A stretch of 64,000 nt of DNA from Dendrophyllia cribrosa (Eukaryota > Cnidaria > Anthozoa > Scleractinia > Dendrophylliidae), in the NCBI GenBank assembly GCA_024195265.1, contig JAJLRJ010000010.1:4312135-4376134 (forward strand), read 5' to 3'. A model generated the notes under the pieces. The model did no database searches. It had not been told where the DNA came from and was given only the letters and a program-made list of their open reading frames with translations. The position numbers and the translations under genes were made by a program. Position 1 is the stretch's first letter; every line of letters starts with the position of its first letter. Shown here in pieces: positions 53,846-61,938 of the stretch.

Positions 53846-54402
53846 AAACTGACAGACAGACTGACTGACTGACTGACTGACTGAATGACTGACTGACTGA
53901 CTGACTGACAGACAGACTGACTGACTGACTGACCTACTGACTGACTGTCTGATTTAATGATGGTTGCATGATAAATTGATTGAATGACATTTTTGTGTGT
54001 TTTTCTTTAGCTTCAAACACAACAAAACCAGGATCTGATGATAAGAAAGAAAAACAAGAAAAAGGAAGCAAAAAAGAAGAAAAAACTGGAAACAAACGGA
54101 AAGATACAAAAGAGAAGGAGGAAGAAAAATCCAAAGATGACGCGAAGGAAGAAGAAGAAAAGAAAAAGACAGAAGAAAAGGTGGAAAAGCCGGAGGAAAA
54201 ACTAGAGGAAACAAAAGAACAACAGGATAAAAATGAAAACAAAGATTCTGAAAAAGAAGAGCCGCTGCCTTTACCAAGCGCAGAGGAGGCTTCAACGAGT
54301 GCGCCCGCGGACAGTTCTACAGCGTCAGCCGATAGTTCAAAAACACAGGAACAATCCTTAGATGATAGTGAATCTCAAAAGCAACCCAACGATGAATTAT
54401 GA
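27545..54402 (+). CDS. HYOU1: HYOU1 (GRP170/ORP150), ER Hsp70-family chaperone, 27 coding exons
   Basis: Large Hsp110/GRP170-type chaperone and nucleotide exchange factor for BiP in the ER lumen. Predicted 1087 residues (human is 999). Coding exons: 27545-27620, 28478-28539, 29085-29116, 29309-29387, 29735-29826, 30102-30241, 32387-32459, 33008-33063, 33448-33500, 33644-33695, 36306-36378, 37554-37623, 38242-38358, 40415-40549, 41120-41202, 41590-41636, 44261-44346, 44478-44665, 45823-45964, 46441-46504, 47608-47678, 48326-48655, 49392-49543, 50679-50889, 51718-51936, 52610-52778, 54011-54402. All junctions are GT-AG and the phases sum to one open frame. Seen: signal peptide 1-25; ATPase motifs [35 protein letters not shown] (about 375); a long Glu/Lys loop (about 555-765, mostly exon 22); helical lid (exons 24-26); C-terminal acidic tail ending NDEL, an ER-retention signal. 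Confidence 0.96.
28672..28769. repeat. Palindromic MITE in intron 2
   Basis: ttagattcggtttttgtgat and its inverted copy atcacaaaaaccaaatctaa bound an AT-rich centre. Confidence 0.6.
30440..31740. mobile_element. Foldback element with long inverted repeats, MULE-like, in intron 6
   Basis: Starts GGGTGTAGACAAAACG and ends with its complement. The arms, about 380 bp each (30440-30835 and 31358-31740), are inverted copies including ggacccc tandem units. The centre has long G and C tracts. A 9-bp target duplication taaggtcaa flanks it (30431-30439, 31741-31749). Long repeats plus a 9-bp duplication fit the Mutator superfamily. No transposase is present. Confidence 0.75.
31750..31975. mobile_element. 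Palindromic SINE/MITE hit by the foldback element
   Basis: Arms of about 85 bp (cccataaatttccctgtactg... and its inverse) surround a tRNA-like core with gggttcgaatccc at 31853-31867. The left end of the older element continues at 30422-30439, so the foldback element split it. Confidence 0.6.
32495..32640 (-). repeat. tRNA-derived SINE in intron 7
   Basis: On the minus strand ggcttggtagctcagtgg (A box) and gggttcgaatcctg (B box) are followed by a cctgaa-ttttttcagg tail. The same tail occurs near 32157-32180. Confidence 0.65.
34078..34328 (-). repeat. Intronic 100-bp repeat family, intron 10
   Basis: Two to three tandem units, with core tagctttcatttgaatggtcaca and gtactgctcagtagc. Inverted relative to the copies at 41.7 and 46.8 kb. 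Confidence 0.75.
34633..34666 (-). ncRNA. Hammerhead-like motif in Penelope terminus (left arm)
   Basis: Minus strand: CCGACGA, a GGGC/GCTC stem, then GAAACGTCAGC. One base of the CUGANGA box is altered (U to C); the copy at 39506-39540 has the intact box. Confidence 0.5.
34762..35724 (-). CDS. Penelope-like element polyprotein, C-terminal part with GIY-YIG endonuclease
   Basis: 320 codons: the end of the reverse transcriptase region, a [11 protein letters not shown] cysteine segment, then a GIY-YIG nuclease domain (near residues 225-300): [25 protein letters not shown], and conserved HF and N residues further on. The stop is SFN at 34762. The reverse transcriptase catalytic core is absent because the copy is truncated at 35724-35733, where an inverted second copy begins. 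Such nuclease domains prime Penelope integration. Not functional alone. Confidence 0.85.
   Translation of the reverse strand: MEISETSVAFLDINISINGNSLSTSVHYKPTDSHSYLLHSSSHPSHVKNAIPYSQFLRLRRLCSDDSDFSNKSEEMCQFFKKRGYPDSVVNTGQQRAQQIDRQSALQTPQKEENERIPFTLTFHPHNNTVKSIILKNFKLLQNDPETGRIFSQPPLISFKRDKNIGNFLVTSALKSDDVPGTFKCTRTRCNTCPFIHNADKITGPKRSIKITDRFTCTSVNVIYCITCTFCKKIYIGETGRRLGDRFREHLRDVEKNDKDASKPVARHFNLTNHSKQHMTICGLSLHQGNTESRKNLEQKIIFQIGTLKPHGINERFSFN
35739..36101 (+). pseudogene. Second, inverted Penelope GIY-YIG fragment
   Basis: The plus-strand frame repeats the last 120 or so codons of the element on the other arm, from ITGPKRS to the same SFN end. It has no start and is 5' truncated within the domain preceding the nuclease. 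Confidence 0.8.
36197..36230 (+). ncRNA. Hammerhead-like motif in Penelope terminus (right arm)
   Basis: Exact inverted copy of 34633-34666, with the same altered CCGACGA box. Confidence 0.5.
36985..37410 (-). mobile_element. tRNA-derived SINE, about 420 bp, in intron 11
   Basis: On the minus strand it starts with ctggttagctcagttaatag (A box) and gggttcgaacccc (B box), continues through a roughly 300-bp body and ends gcgctatataagtctctct followed by an A-rich tail. tRNA folding is incomplete at the 5' end. Confidence 0.7.
37688..38065 (-). repeat. Intronic 100-bp repeat family, intron 12
   Basis: Four tandem units of about 105 bp, core gaaagtactgctcagtagctttc. Inverted relative to copies in introns 16 and 20. 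Confidence 0.8.
38736..39020. mobile_element. MITE family A, copy 2 (intron 13)
   Basis: Bounded by agagcagttttcaattg and its inverse caattgaaaactgctct, with gattggc and ccaatcagaa cores. Confidence 0.7.
39120..39400 (+). repeat. Degenerate ctga/caga simple repeats
   Basis: gactgactg and gacagacag units interspersed with unique bases; continues beyond the Penelope fragment at 40060-40270. Confidence 0.6.
39438..40048 (-). mobile_element. 5'-truncated Penelope-like element fragment in intron 13
   Basis: Nearly the same 3' end as the 34.6-kb insertion, including the GIY-YIG coding segment (stop at 39635) and the terminal tcgactgagtcga. A small deletion removes a few codons after the REHLRD-equivalent. 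The 5' end joins a caggcaggcagg microsatellite. Its hammerhead-like box (39506-39540) has the intact CTGACGA. Confidence 0.8.
41240..41395. repeat. Palindromic MITE in intron 15
   Basis: ctaatttcgattttgagatggcaatac and its inverted copy flank a short centre with ggaagagaatattattttcttcc. Confidence 0.65.
41668..42010 (+). repeat. Intronic 100-bp repeat family, intron 16
   Basis: Three to four units with core aatgaaagctactgagcagtactttcctgtg, oriented plus. Confidence 0.8.
42069..44215. mobile_element. TTAA-target DNA transposon, Kolobok-like, 2.1 kb, intron 16
   Basis: The ends TTAAGGACGGTGCCACCTA and its exact complement give a TTAA duplication and a 15-bp inverted repeat. No transposase frame is seen. 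I associate GGACGGTGCC ends with an abundant cnidarian family; the Kolobok label is inferred from TTAA plus GG ends. Confidence 0.7.
44744..45222. mobile_element. MITE-like element in intron 18
   Basis: gtggatagcgcaatccaccggataaatt and atttatccggtggattgcaccatcc are inverted at the two ends; extra ggataacat copies lie near the right end. Confidence 0.55.
46522..46800. mobile_element. MITE family A, copy 3 (intron 20)
   Basis: Bounded by ggttttcaattgagtgtcg and cactcaattgaaaacc; shares the family core. Confidence 0.7.
46843..47450 (+). repeat. Intronic 100-bp repeat family, intron 20, about six units
   Basis: Longest array of the family, period about 103-107 bp, with units alternating between two subtypes (atcctaaagtgtgaccattc and attctaaaatgcgaccattc). 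Confidence 0.85.
48813..49010. mobile_element. pogo/Tigger-like MITE in intron 22
   Basis: TA-flanked, ends cagtacaactccgataaaacg and cgaattatcaggattcaactg, with internal ggttcgagttat repeats typical of pogo-type termini. Confidence 0.6.
49690..49955 (-). repeat. Intronic 100-bp repeat family, intron 23
   Basis: Two diverged units with aggtttcatttgaatggtcacacca and agactcaaaagttagaa; inverted orientation. Confidence 0.7.
50390..50425 (-). repeat. Penelope terminus remnant in intron 23
   Basis: gaatttggttttatcgactgagtcgataaggtaaatt is nearly identical to the end of the 34.6-kb and 39.4-kb Penelope copies; nothing else of the element follows. Confidence 0.6.
51013..51500 (+). repeat. Minisatellite with E2F-site-like units in intron 24
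   Basis: About 14 units of 26-30 bp, consensus ccaagcgcgggaaaacgtc-aactggta, interrupted once by about 80 unique bases (51288-51370). Each unit contains GCGCGGGAAAA, whose complement TTTTCCCGCGC matches the E2F consensus TTTSSCGC. The unit occurs singly within MITE family A. Confidence 0.8.
53074..53356. mobile_element. MITE family A, copy 4 (intron 26)
   Basis: Cleanest copy: agagcaattttcaattgag at one end, caattgaaaactgctct at the other, with ccaagcgcgggaaaacg in the middle. Confidence 0.75.
53646..53950 (+). repeat. ctga/caga microsatellite in intron 26
   Basis: About 300 bp of alternating actg and acag tetranucleotide runs, 60 bases before the acceptor of the last HYOU1 exon. Confidence 0.9.
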
Positions 54403-57400
54403 TAGGTTTTTGAATTTCAGCCGGCTAGTTTGTAAAAAAATTTTGCAAGTTTTAATTTCAGAGAATAACTTATTGAAAACACATTGCGATATCCGTGTCC
54501 TATTCCTTATTTTTAAAACCTCGGTCAGCTTAGCAAAGATAAGCAAGCTTATCGTTGCATATTGCCCAAGAACTGATACTCGAAACGTCGGCTGTGATAT
54601 ATTGTTTACTTGCTGTTAGACACTGTCATGTGTCTATTTTTGTGAGGGATTATATGAAGCAGTCATGTTGTCCATAACAGTGTACGGAGTCGAAATCAGG
54701 GTGGGTAAATAGATGGTTAATATGATTCAAGAGGTTTCTACGGGGAGGACGCATATTTCGCATGTTTCACACCAGGCGTTAATCCTAATCAGCTTACCAA
54801 AGTCTGCATTCTTTTTCGACCCGCTTTCCGAGAAATACAGTTTCCGTAAACAGTTTATTCTTGTTCTCGAGGCCTTCGTTTCTTGTGGTCAGCAGTTGAC
54901 GATATTTAACTAAATGCTGGAAAGCTTTGGGTGCAAGTGATGCATACTTCACATGAATAAGGACCAATTCTTATCGTACTTGCACTAATGCAAATTACCA
55001 ACAGAAACTTTACCAAATACACACAGTACCGTGTTCGTTAGGAACTGAATTCCACGATTGAGAATTTTCTTCATCGAATTCAAAATATAGAATGTTCCTT
55101 ACGTGCAAATGCTTCCTCTTGTGCCATTATACGTACCTACTTTATTGAATTTTTCAAAGGGACGTTTTCAAGACGATATTGACCTTATCTAAATAAAATA
55201 TATAAACACAATTGACTAATAATTACAGTAACAAAGGCAATAAAGTCCTTAATAGTCCCATAGTTTTAGTAGCTTAGTCCTCGACACCGTTTAAAGACAG
55301 TTACTGAATTGCACAATTTAAGAGAACATTCTAAGGAATTCTATAATGAACTTTAACAGCCTAAAATAAAATACTTATTTCAATATTCGTTATATTGGAG
55401 TGAATTTGGTTCGTCAAAGAAGTGTGGACTTTTGATTGTGAGAAGAGAGGAGATTGGGTACAAGTAAAGCAAGGTGTCGGTGAGTTATGGGAAGAAACGG
55501 CAGATCGACTCCCAAGCTCGTAACCAGGGTCTTTTCCGCCAAATTGAAAATGGCGGTGAATTTGAAAAACGCAGAGAAGGCTCCGGGTTCGAGGTAGATC
55601 TCCTTTCTAGCCAGGACACCCCACGCACCCCACTTCACTTGTATCCAGTCTCCTCTCAACCCACAATCGAATATAAAGCGACTAGGTAGGGTCTGCCCCT
55701 TTAAGAATTTCAAACCTGCCTCGTTCAGCTAAAGTGCCTGTTGTGAGGGCTATCTATCGGGGTTGGGGAGCGGGATACTCCCCATATAAGCTACATACTA
55801 GGTATGTACGACCCAAATTGGTATGAGAGCCGTTTTGGTCTGAAATAGGCCTGATTGTCAGCCATTTTGTGCGCCCGTGTTCCTTTGCGCACACCACGAC
55901 TGGATCACTGGTCTGCCCTATTGTATTTTCGACTAATCAGAGACCTACCTGTACGAATCGTGAAGGCAGGTCTCTCTCATTGGTCAATTCAGTCTTGTCT
56001 CCAACAAAGATGGCGGCTATCTCCGATGAGAAAGTTTCTGTTGTGTTAAAATATGTTGCGCAGTTGTTTCAAATTCAGAAATTCAAGGAAGGAAATTCAA
56101 AAATTTACAATTGAAAAAGGGTATGTTTTGTCTTCAGGTCTGACGGGGAAATTCTCATGGTAAGGTCTGAAAATGGCTTAGGATTTCAAAAACAACCAAA
56201 ATAATTGAATATAGTAAATCCCTCCATGCCCCCCGGTGGGCTGAGCTCCTGGCCAAACTCGTGAAAACAAGATATATCAGCAATTCGACCCCGTCCACAC
56301 GAATGCGGTTCCGTTTGAGAAAGCAAACTTTTCTTTGGGATGAAAGCGTTTTTTTTGTGTGTTGAATTCTGCTAAGAAGCTTGGTAAATTTAGTGTAAAT
56401 CAGGAGCTGGCGTAAATTGTTTCACATGCAAATATTTTTAATGATATTCCCCCGCATGAGCCTCCATTGCAAGCTAGTTCCAGTTCAATACCGAGAATAC
56501 GAATATTGTCTATTTGTATGGCATTGCTATAGTCCTGAAGATCGAAAACCAACGTTTATTCTAGAATTAATTAGAATATCAACAAAAGACATTCAATGTG
56601 AAATAGTCAGTCACTCATCGACTGGTTGATGCATCCTAATATATTCTGTCTATTCTTCCGGATCCCGGTAACGAAAAAACACTAAAAACCACCCTTTAGA
56701 TGTGGCCAAAAGAAAAACATTTTATTACCCAACCTACTAAGGAGGCTCGTAAGTGAAAGGCAACGTTCGAGAAGACTGACCGACGTAGAATGATAAATAT
56801 CTCCCGCCAAAACCTTAAATGGTCGTGAGATGTCCCATGACGACACGCAACTGACGGAAGTCTATATCATGCCGACAGAATTCGTTCCTACTTCACTCAG
56901 TTGTCAGAAATTGCATTTTTGCGCGACCAACACACATCCTAAATTTTATCTACTCTTGAGCAATTATTAAGGAGTCAAGGTTGGTTGCAGTGGGTGGTTT
57001 AAGGATTGTTTCAATAAGAAAAACAAAACAAACAGAGAGAAACGACGTTGTAAACTACAACGCTCTTGCTACATAACAAGCGCTTCAGAGTAAAAAACAC
57101 CTTTGCTGGTAAAGAAACATGGCGATATTCTCAAGACGAAGTAATTAGTTGTTATTATAAGCCCAGAATTTTCGGTGTGAAGAGCAAACTGCGCACGTAC
57201 CCCTCCCATTCGTTTTCAAGTCTCTCGCTGGACCAATCAGAATACAGAACCGAAGACTTTCTTCCGGGCTTCAGGAACCAAGGGAGAATTTTAATTAAGG
57301 TCATCATCGCTACCCATTTTTCTAAAGATTTTGCAGATTTTACGTTAAGTTCCATGTTTCTTCACGTTTTATATTCGCAATATTATTCTAGGCAGTTTTT

Positions 57401-57576
57401 ATTGTTTTCAGACGGACCTACTCCAACATTAAATCTCTTCGAAACCACAGCTCATCGTTTGATCACAACATCAATTCTCCAAACTAACATATTTTTATTT
57501 TCTTTCTCGTCGATTTTCATGGCTGGTGAGAATTGGAAAGGATGGATTTCGAGACAAATTATTTGATGCTTTTGTT
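54403..57576. other. HYOU1 3' region and intergenic DNA
   Basis: The 3'UTR end is not certain; aataaa-type signals occur near 55192 and 55366. A partial hammerhead-like gaaacgtcggc (54580-54592) is present. A segment near 55760-56230 resembles one near 30850-31060 (gtactccc-tatata-ctata-aggtatgt). No further gene is supported. Confidence 0.45.
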
Positions 57577-57775
57577 ATGGCCACTGTCGATAGCTCGTCA
57601 ACTTTAGAAAAACCAACTGATGTTCCAAAAGAATTCAACAACGAAGGTCGCGAAACTTCAGCGGAGTTCGATAACATTCAAGATGGCGGGCACGTCGTTT
57701 CTTCAACAAGTTCTTCTTTGCTTCAGCAAAATTCTTTAGGAATATTTGTTCCAGCAGCATCGGGCCCTCAAGTTG
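57577..57775 (+). CDS. Candidate first coding exon of an unknown gene
   Basis: ATG at 57577 opens 66 codons (MATVDSSSTLEKPTD...) rich in Ser and Thr and ends at gttg followed by gtaagt, a strong donor. A possible second exon, 60212-60273, with acceptor ttttcag and donor gtaaga, continues in the same phase and encodes a hydrophobic segment (IVVLFVLLSS). The rest of the gene would lie further on or beyond the window. No family recognised; splice prediction is by eye. Confidence 0.35.
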
Positions 57776-59057
57776 GTAAGTTAACGCACGTTTCCTTGAT
57801 CAACGTTGCTTAATAAGGTAAAGAAATGGCTTGAGTGTTTTTTAAGGACTATGTTTCAATGTCCTCCGGGAATAGCAGTTTGTTGTCACTATAAGCCCCT
57901 TACGTTTTATTGTTAATGCACTCTCAATGCCAAAATAGCTGAGTTCATTAGAATATTTGATAATAAAATAACTTTATATAATTTTATAAGCTTGACAATC
58001 TGTTGTTGTAGATCTCTTTATGTAACCTGATAAGTATGCCAAAATACAAAAGCAAAACAAACACATTCGAATTAGCTTCCTTACAAGGTCGGCGATTTTA
58101 ACCATTCAATTCCTCGACCCTCTAACTAACTTAAAAAAGGAACTCAATCGAGCAAATCATGACGTAAAAAATATGTAATTTTTCTCTCAGGGCATGAAAT
58201 CTTTTTACTTCTGTTTGCATAATTTCGTTCTTATTTACATCTCGACCGAGATTGATTGCAATTAAAATTATTAAGTCTCAGTGGGAGTTTGTCTGTTATA
58301 TTGAATAATAAAATAATGACTGCAAATGCACAACAATGTGGTCACATTTTGTTGTTCCAGAAACTATTCTTGGTTTTCACGTGACGTCATTAAATTCTGA
58401 AATCAAAAATCGCTTAGCCTGCTTAACTTTGATTGTCACCACATGAAAGACATCCTTAAAGCGTATCTGTTCACAAATTTCCAGCTAGATAACTTCATTT
58501 GTGATGAAAATACATCATGTTGAACTTTCGAGATTTCCGCCCTACGTCACATCAAGATGGCGGCGTGACAAAGTTGTCAAGCTCGAAAAAAGGTCTTTTC
58601 TGGAAATTTTTTGCCGTTTAAACAGTTTAAGTATTGAGAGAGATGTTTATGGAAATATATACTAGCTTCGTAAAGAAAGGCCAATCCCCTTTATAGCAAA
58701 AGTGAGTGCCAGATGTTTTCCCCGTTTTACAGCCGCCATGTTGGTGCCCATATGACTGGGCACCAACATGGCATCTCCATACTAAGCTCTATAAATTTGC
58801 GTAAAATGTTTCGGCGTATAACTCAGGAACGGTAAATCGCACAGACCTGAAATTTGGATATATTGTTTATTTATTAACATTTTATAACATGTGAATTTAT
58901 CAGCTTTTTTCATCGGATGGTTTTGGATTTATTTTTTGACGACGTGACAGTGAAAACCAGCAATTCTTTCCCCCAACCACAGAGGGTATTTTTGTTTTGG
59001 ACCCCTCCCCCCCACCCCCATCCCTCTGGAAATTTCAATTTAGCTTCATATTTTCCT
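57776..59057. other. Non-coding region
   Basis: No gene seen. Contains an inverted ccatgttggtgccca / tgggcaccaacatgg pair at 58736-58770. Confidence 0.5.
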
Positions 59058-60063
59058 TTAACCCATTCGCTCCAAAACCGGCCGTACAAGACTCCACTGC
59101 TTTAAAAAATTGCAACTTTCTCAATCGCACGAACATTGCCCTAACTAGCAGTTGTGAGCATCGACTAGAAAGTCCCTCAAATTGAGATACCCAATAAACA
59201 CAAAAAGTCAGCGATTTTTGCAGAATATCAGCCTTTGAATTTGGACAATAACAAAACTGACCGTTTTTAACGTCATAGAAAAACAACAAAAATCACGTTT
59301 TTGCCTTTAGTTTTTTTTATTCAAATCATCGTGGCAAACCCAAAAGTCAACATTCACAGCAAAATTCAGTCCTAGTCCTAGCTTAGCAGCGAATTTTTTT
59401 GCTCTTATTCGTTGCTCGGGCCCAGCTACAGTCTCTCGTTCTAGTGCATGCCTCGATTTTCAACATCACCACCGCGCTGCATACTGGGAAACAACGAGAT
59501 TTTTCGACAGCGTTCCTTCTGTCCTCCACACTTTTCATATACATGTATATACTAAGTCCACAGCCACTCTGACCCACCGTCGAAATTTTGCGCTTGTTGT
59601 GTTCTCCTGTGGTCGCAACTTCCAAAATATGCCGCGGTAGGTCGAGAAATTCATCCAGAGTCGAGTCCCAAAGCTACTTTGTTTCCAGGCGGCCATTTTT
59701 CCAGTTCAACGAGCAATGAGCTAAATTCGTAAACGAAGTACAACACCTAACTCGCTTCGTTGAGAAAGTGGACTCTGAACTACCTTCAAGCTTAATGATG
59801 CTCATCAGGCAGCTACTAAAGATGAAAAATGGCTGTGAACTTACCAAAAATCGTAGATAATTCATATTGGACCCTTTATTGCAAATCAACCAAGCAAAAT
59901 GAGAACGTCACAATGACGTTTCCAGTAAACTCGAGCCTTTAGTGTTTTAGAACAGCAGCACTTTCAATGGTAACTTTAAATGTGGAGTCACGAAATCCTA
60001 TGGGGCGTGTGTATGCAGGAAATCGCTCAAAAATGTAAAAATTCTCAGGAGTGAATGGGTTAA
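59058..60063. mobile_element. piggyBac-like non-autonomous element
   Basis: Ends TTAACCCATTCGCTCC and GGAGTGAATGGGTTAA give a TTAA duplication and CCC/GGG termini, the piggyBac pattern. One kilobase, no transposase. Confidence 0.65.
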
Positions 60064-60598
60064 GAAAAATTAGTTTATGAGACCCCCCTTTACCTCTGAA
60101 TTTCCAATAACCCTCCATGAGGAAGGTATGGATATTGTCCAGATACCACGCAGCTCTTAACAACCTCTAATTTCATTGGACCAGGGTATCACATAGCTCT
60201 ATTGTTTTCAGGGCTAGGGTCCATTGTTGTGTTGTTTGTTCTATTGTCTTCTCAGCAAATCAGAGAAGACCTTGTAAGAGCTGCGCACTGCCCCATATTT
60301 TCCGGAACCACACATTGTGTACATGTGAAAACTCAAAACAACAACAACTTTATTTCAGTATTCCCATTTCTAAATACATGGTATTACCGAGGAAATTACA
60401 GTAAACAGTGAAGAAACTGCAAGTAATAAAATATTTGTAAAACAATCGTAACAACAAAAATACTGACTATGTTTCATTCTTTTTTCTCAAACTCATTAAT
60501 AATTCATGACAAAAATGGAAATTAATGTTTTTGAAAATCAGTTGAAACACCTCATTTTTGCATCCTTGATTTCTCCTTCTAAAATCATTTTGTTTGAG

Positions 60599-60757
60599 AA
60601 GTAATATCAAACATGAGACACAGTATTTCATCAGATTTCCAAACACCTTGAAGTGGGTTAAAAAAAAAACTCGGCTGCGCCTCGTTTTTCAACCCACTTC
60701 GCGGTGTTTGGAAATCTGATGAAACACTGTGTCACATGTTTGATATATTACTTCTGT
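60599..60757. repeat. Palindromic MITE
   Basis: Arms of about 50 bp (aagtaatatcaaacatg...ccaaacacc and its inverse) around a aagtgggtt / aacccactt inner stem. Confidence 0.7.
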
Positions 60758-60877
60758 GACTTGAAAGATAAAAACAGCAGTTAGTCTGCTAATATATGGG
60801 TCAACATTATTAGAAAGAAATAAAATTGTCTCATTATATTCCAAATTTGTAGCTGCAGTCAAACCTCTTCTTATGAG

Positions 60878-61369
60878 CACCTCCATAATACTGACACCTC
60901 TATAATACAGACACCTCTATAATATGGACACCTCTATAATATGGACACCTCTATAATATGGACACTATAATACGGACACCTCTATAATACAGACACCTCT
61001 ATAATACGGACACCTCTATAATACAGACACCTCTATAATATGGACACCTCTATAATATGGACACCTCTATAATATGGACACCTCTATAATATGGACACCT
61101 TTATAATATGGACACCTCTAATACAGACACCTCTATAATATGGACACCTCTATAATATGGACACCTCTATAATACGGACACCTCTATAATATGGACACCT
61201 ATAATATGGACACCTCTATAATATGGACACCTCTATAATACAGACACCTATAATATGGACACCTCTATAATACAGACACCTATAATATGGACACCTCTAT
61301 AATACGGACACCTCTATAATATGGACACCTCTATAATACAGACACCTATAATATGGACACCTCTATAAT
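60878..61369 (+). repeat. Satellite, 17-bp unit (acctctataatatggac)
   Basis: About 28 units; variants differ mainly at atatgg / atacag / atacgg. Several units have lost four bases. It ends at the LINE 3' terminus. Confidence 0.9.
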
Positions 61370-61522
61370 AATACTTTATTCAAATACAGAAAATAATAAT
61401 AATACTTTATTCAAATACAGAAAAACGGTATTTAAAAAGGAGGACCGTGAGGTTACCCCTATTTTAGGTCCCCTAACTAACTAACTAAATTAATAAACTA
61501 CAAAAATATATAATACATAGAG

Positions 61523-61842
61523 GATATTACATGGCCGCGCGAAGATACGAAATTTCTCTTCGAGTGTTGAAAAATATTTCACGAGTGAGCGCAGCGAACG
61601 AGTGAAATATTTTTCAAGATGAGAAGAGAAATTTCGTATCTTCAAGCGGCCATGTAATGTTCTGTTTGTTATATAAACGCCAATGAAATCAAACCATTTC
61701 ACTTTAATATTTTTTTGTAGTCCTAAAGTAGCAACAGTGTTCTTTTCACGTGTGAAGATAACATGTTATTCTCACGTGTGAAGATATGATGTTTACGCGC
61801 GAAAGCTCACCTGGTATTTCAGTGGTGTTTATATAATAAAGG
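61523..61842. mobile_element. MITE nested in the LINE 3' region
   Basis: Contains a strong hairpin (arms atggccgcgcgaagatacg, 61531-61561, and its near inverse, 61620-61652) and a second pair of inverted ttatataaacgcca / tggtgtttatataa ends (61671 and 61824). Confidence 0.55.
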
Positions 61843-61938
61843 TGGTTAACAATGCTTGTAGAAAATATAAAATCTAAAACTTTGAATACGAACATCAGGC
61901 ACTGAAGCAGCAGAAAAATATTATGTATAAATGTGTAA

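Noticed and set aside
53934..54295. Minus-strand frames rich in Ser, Phe and Leu over the last HYOU1 exon
   Set aside because: They are antisense shadows of the Glu/Lys-rich HYOU1 tail.
57066..57566. 166-codon frame upstream of the candidate first exon
   Set aside because: No recognisable domain, starts without context and overlaps the presumed promoter; likely chance.
60878..61369. Regularly repeated units that might suggest a CRISPR array
   Set aside because: Units are contiguous 17-mers without unique spacers, in a eukaryotic genome; a satellite.
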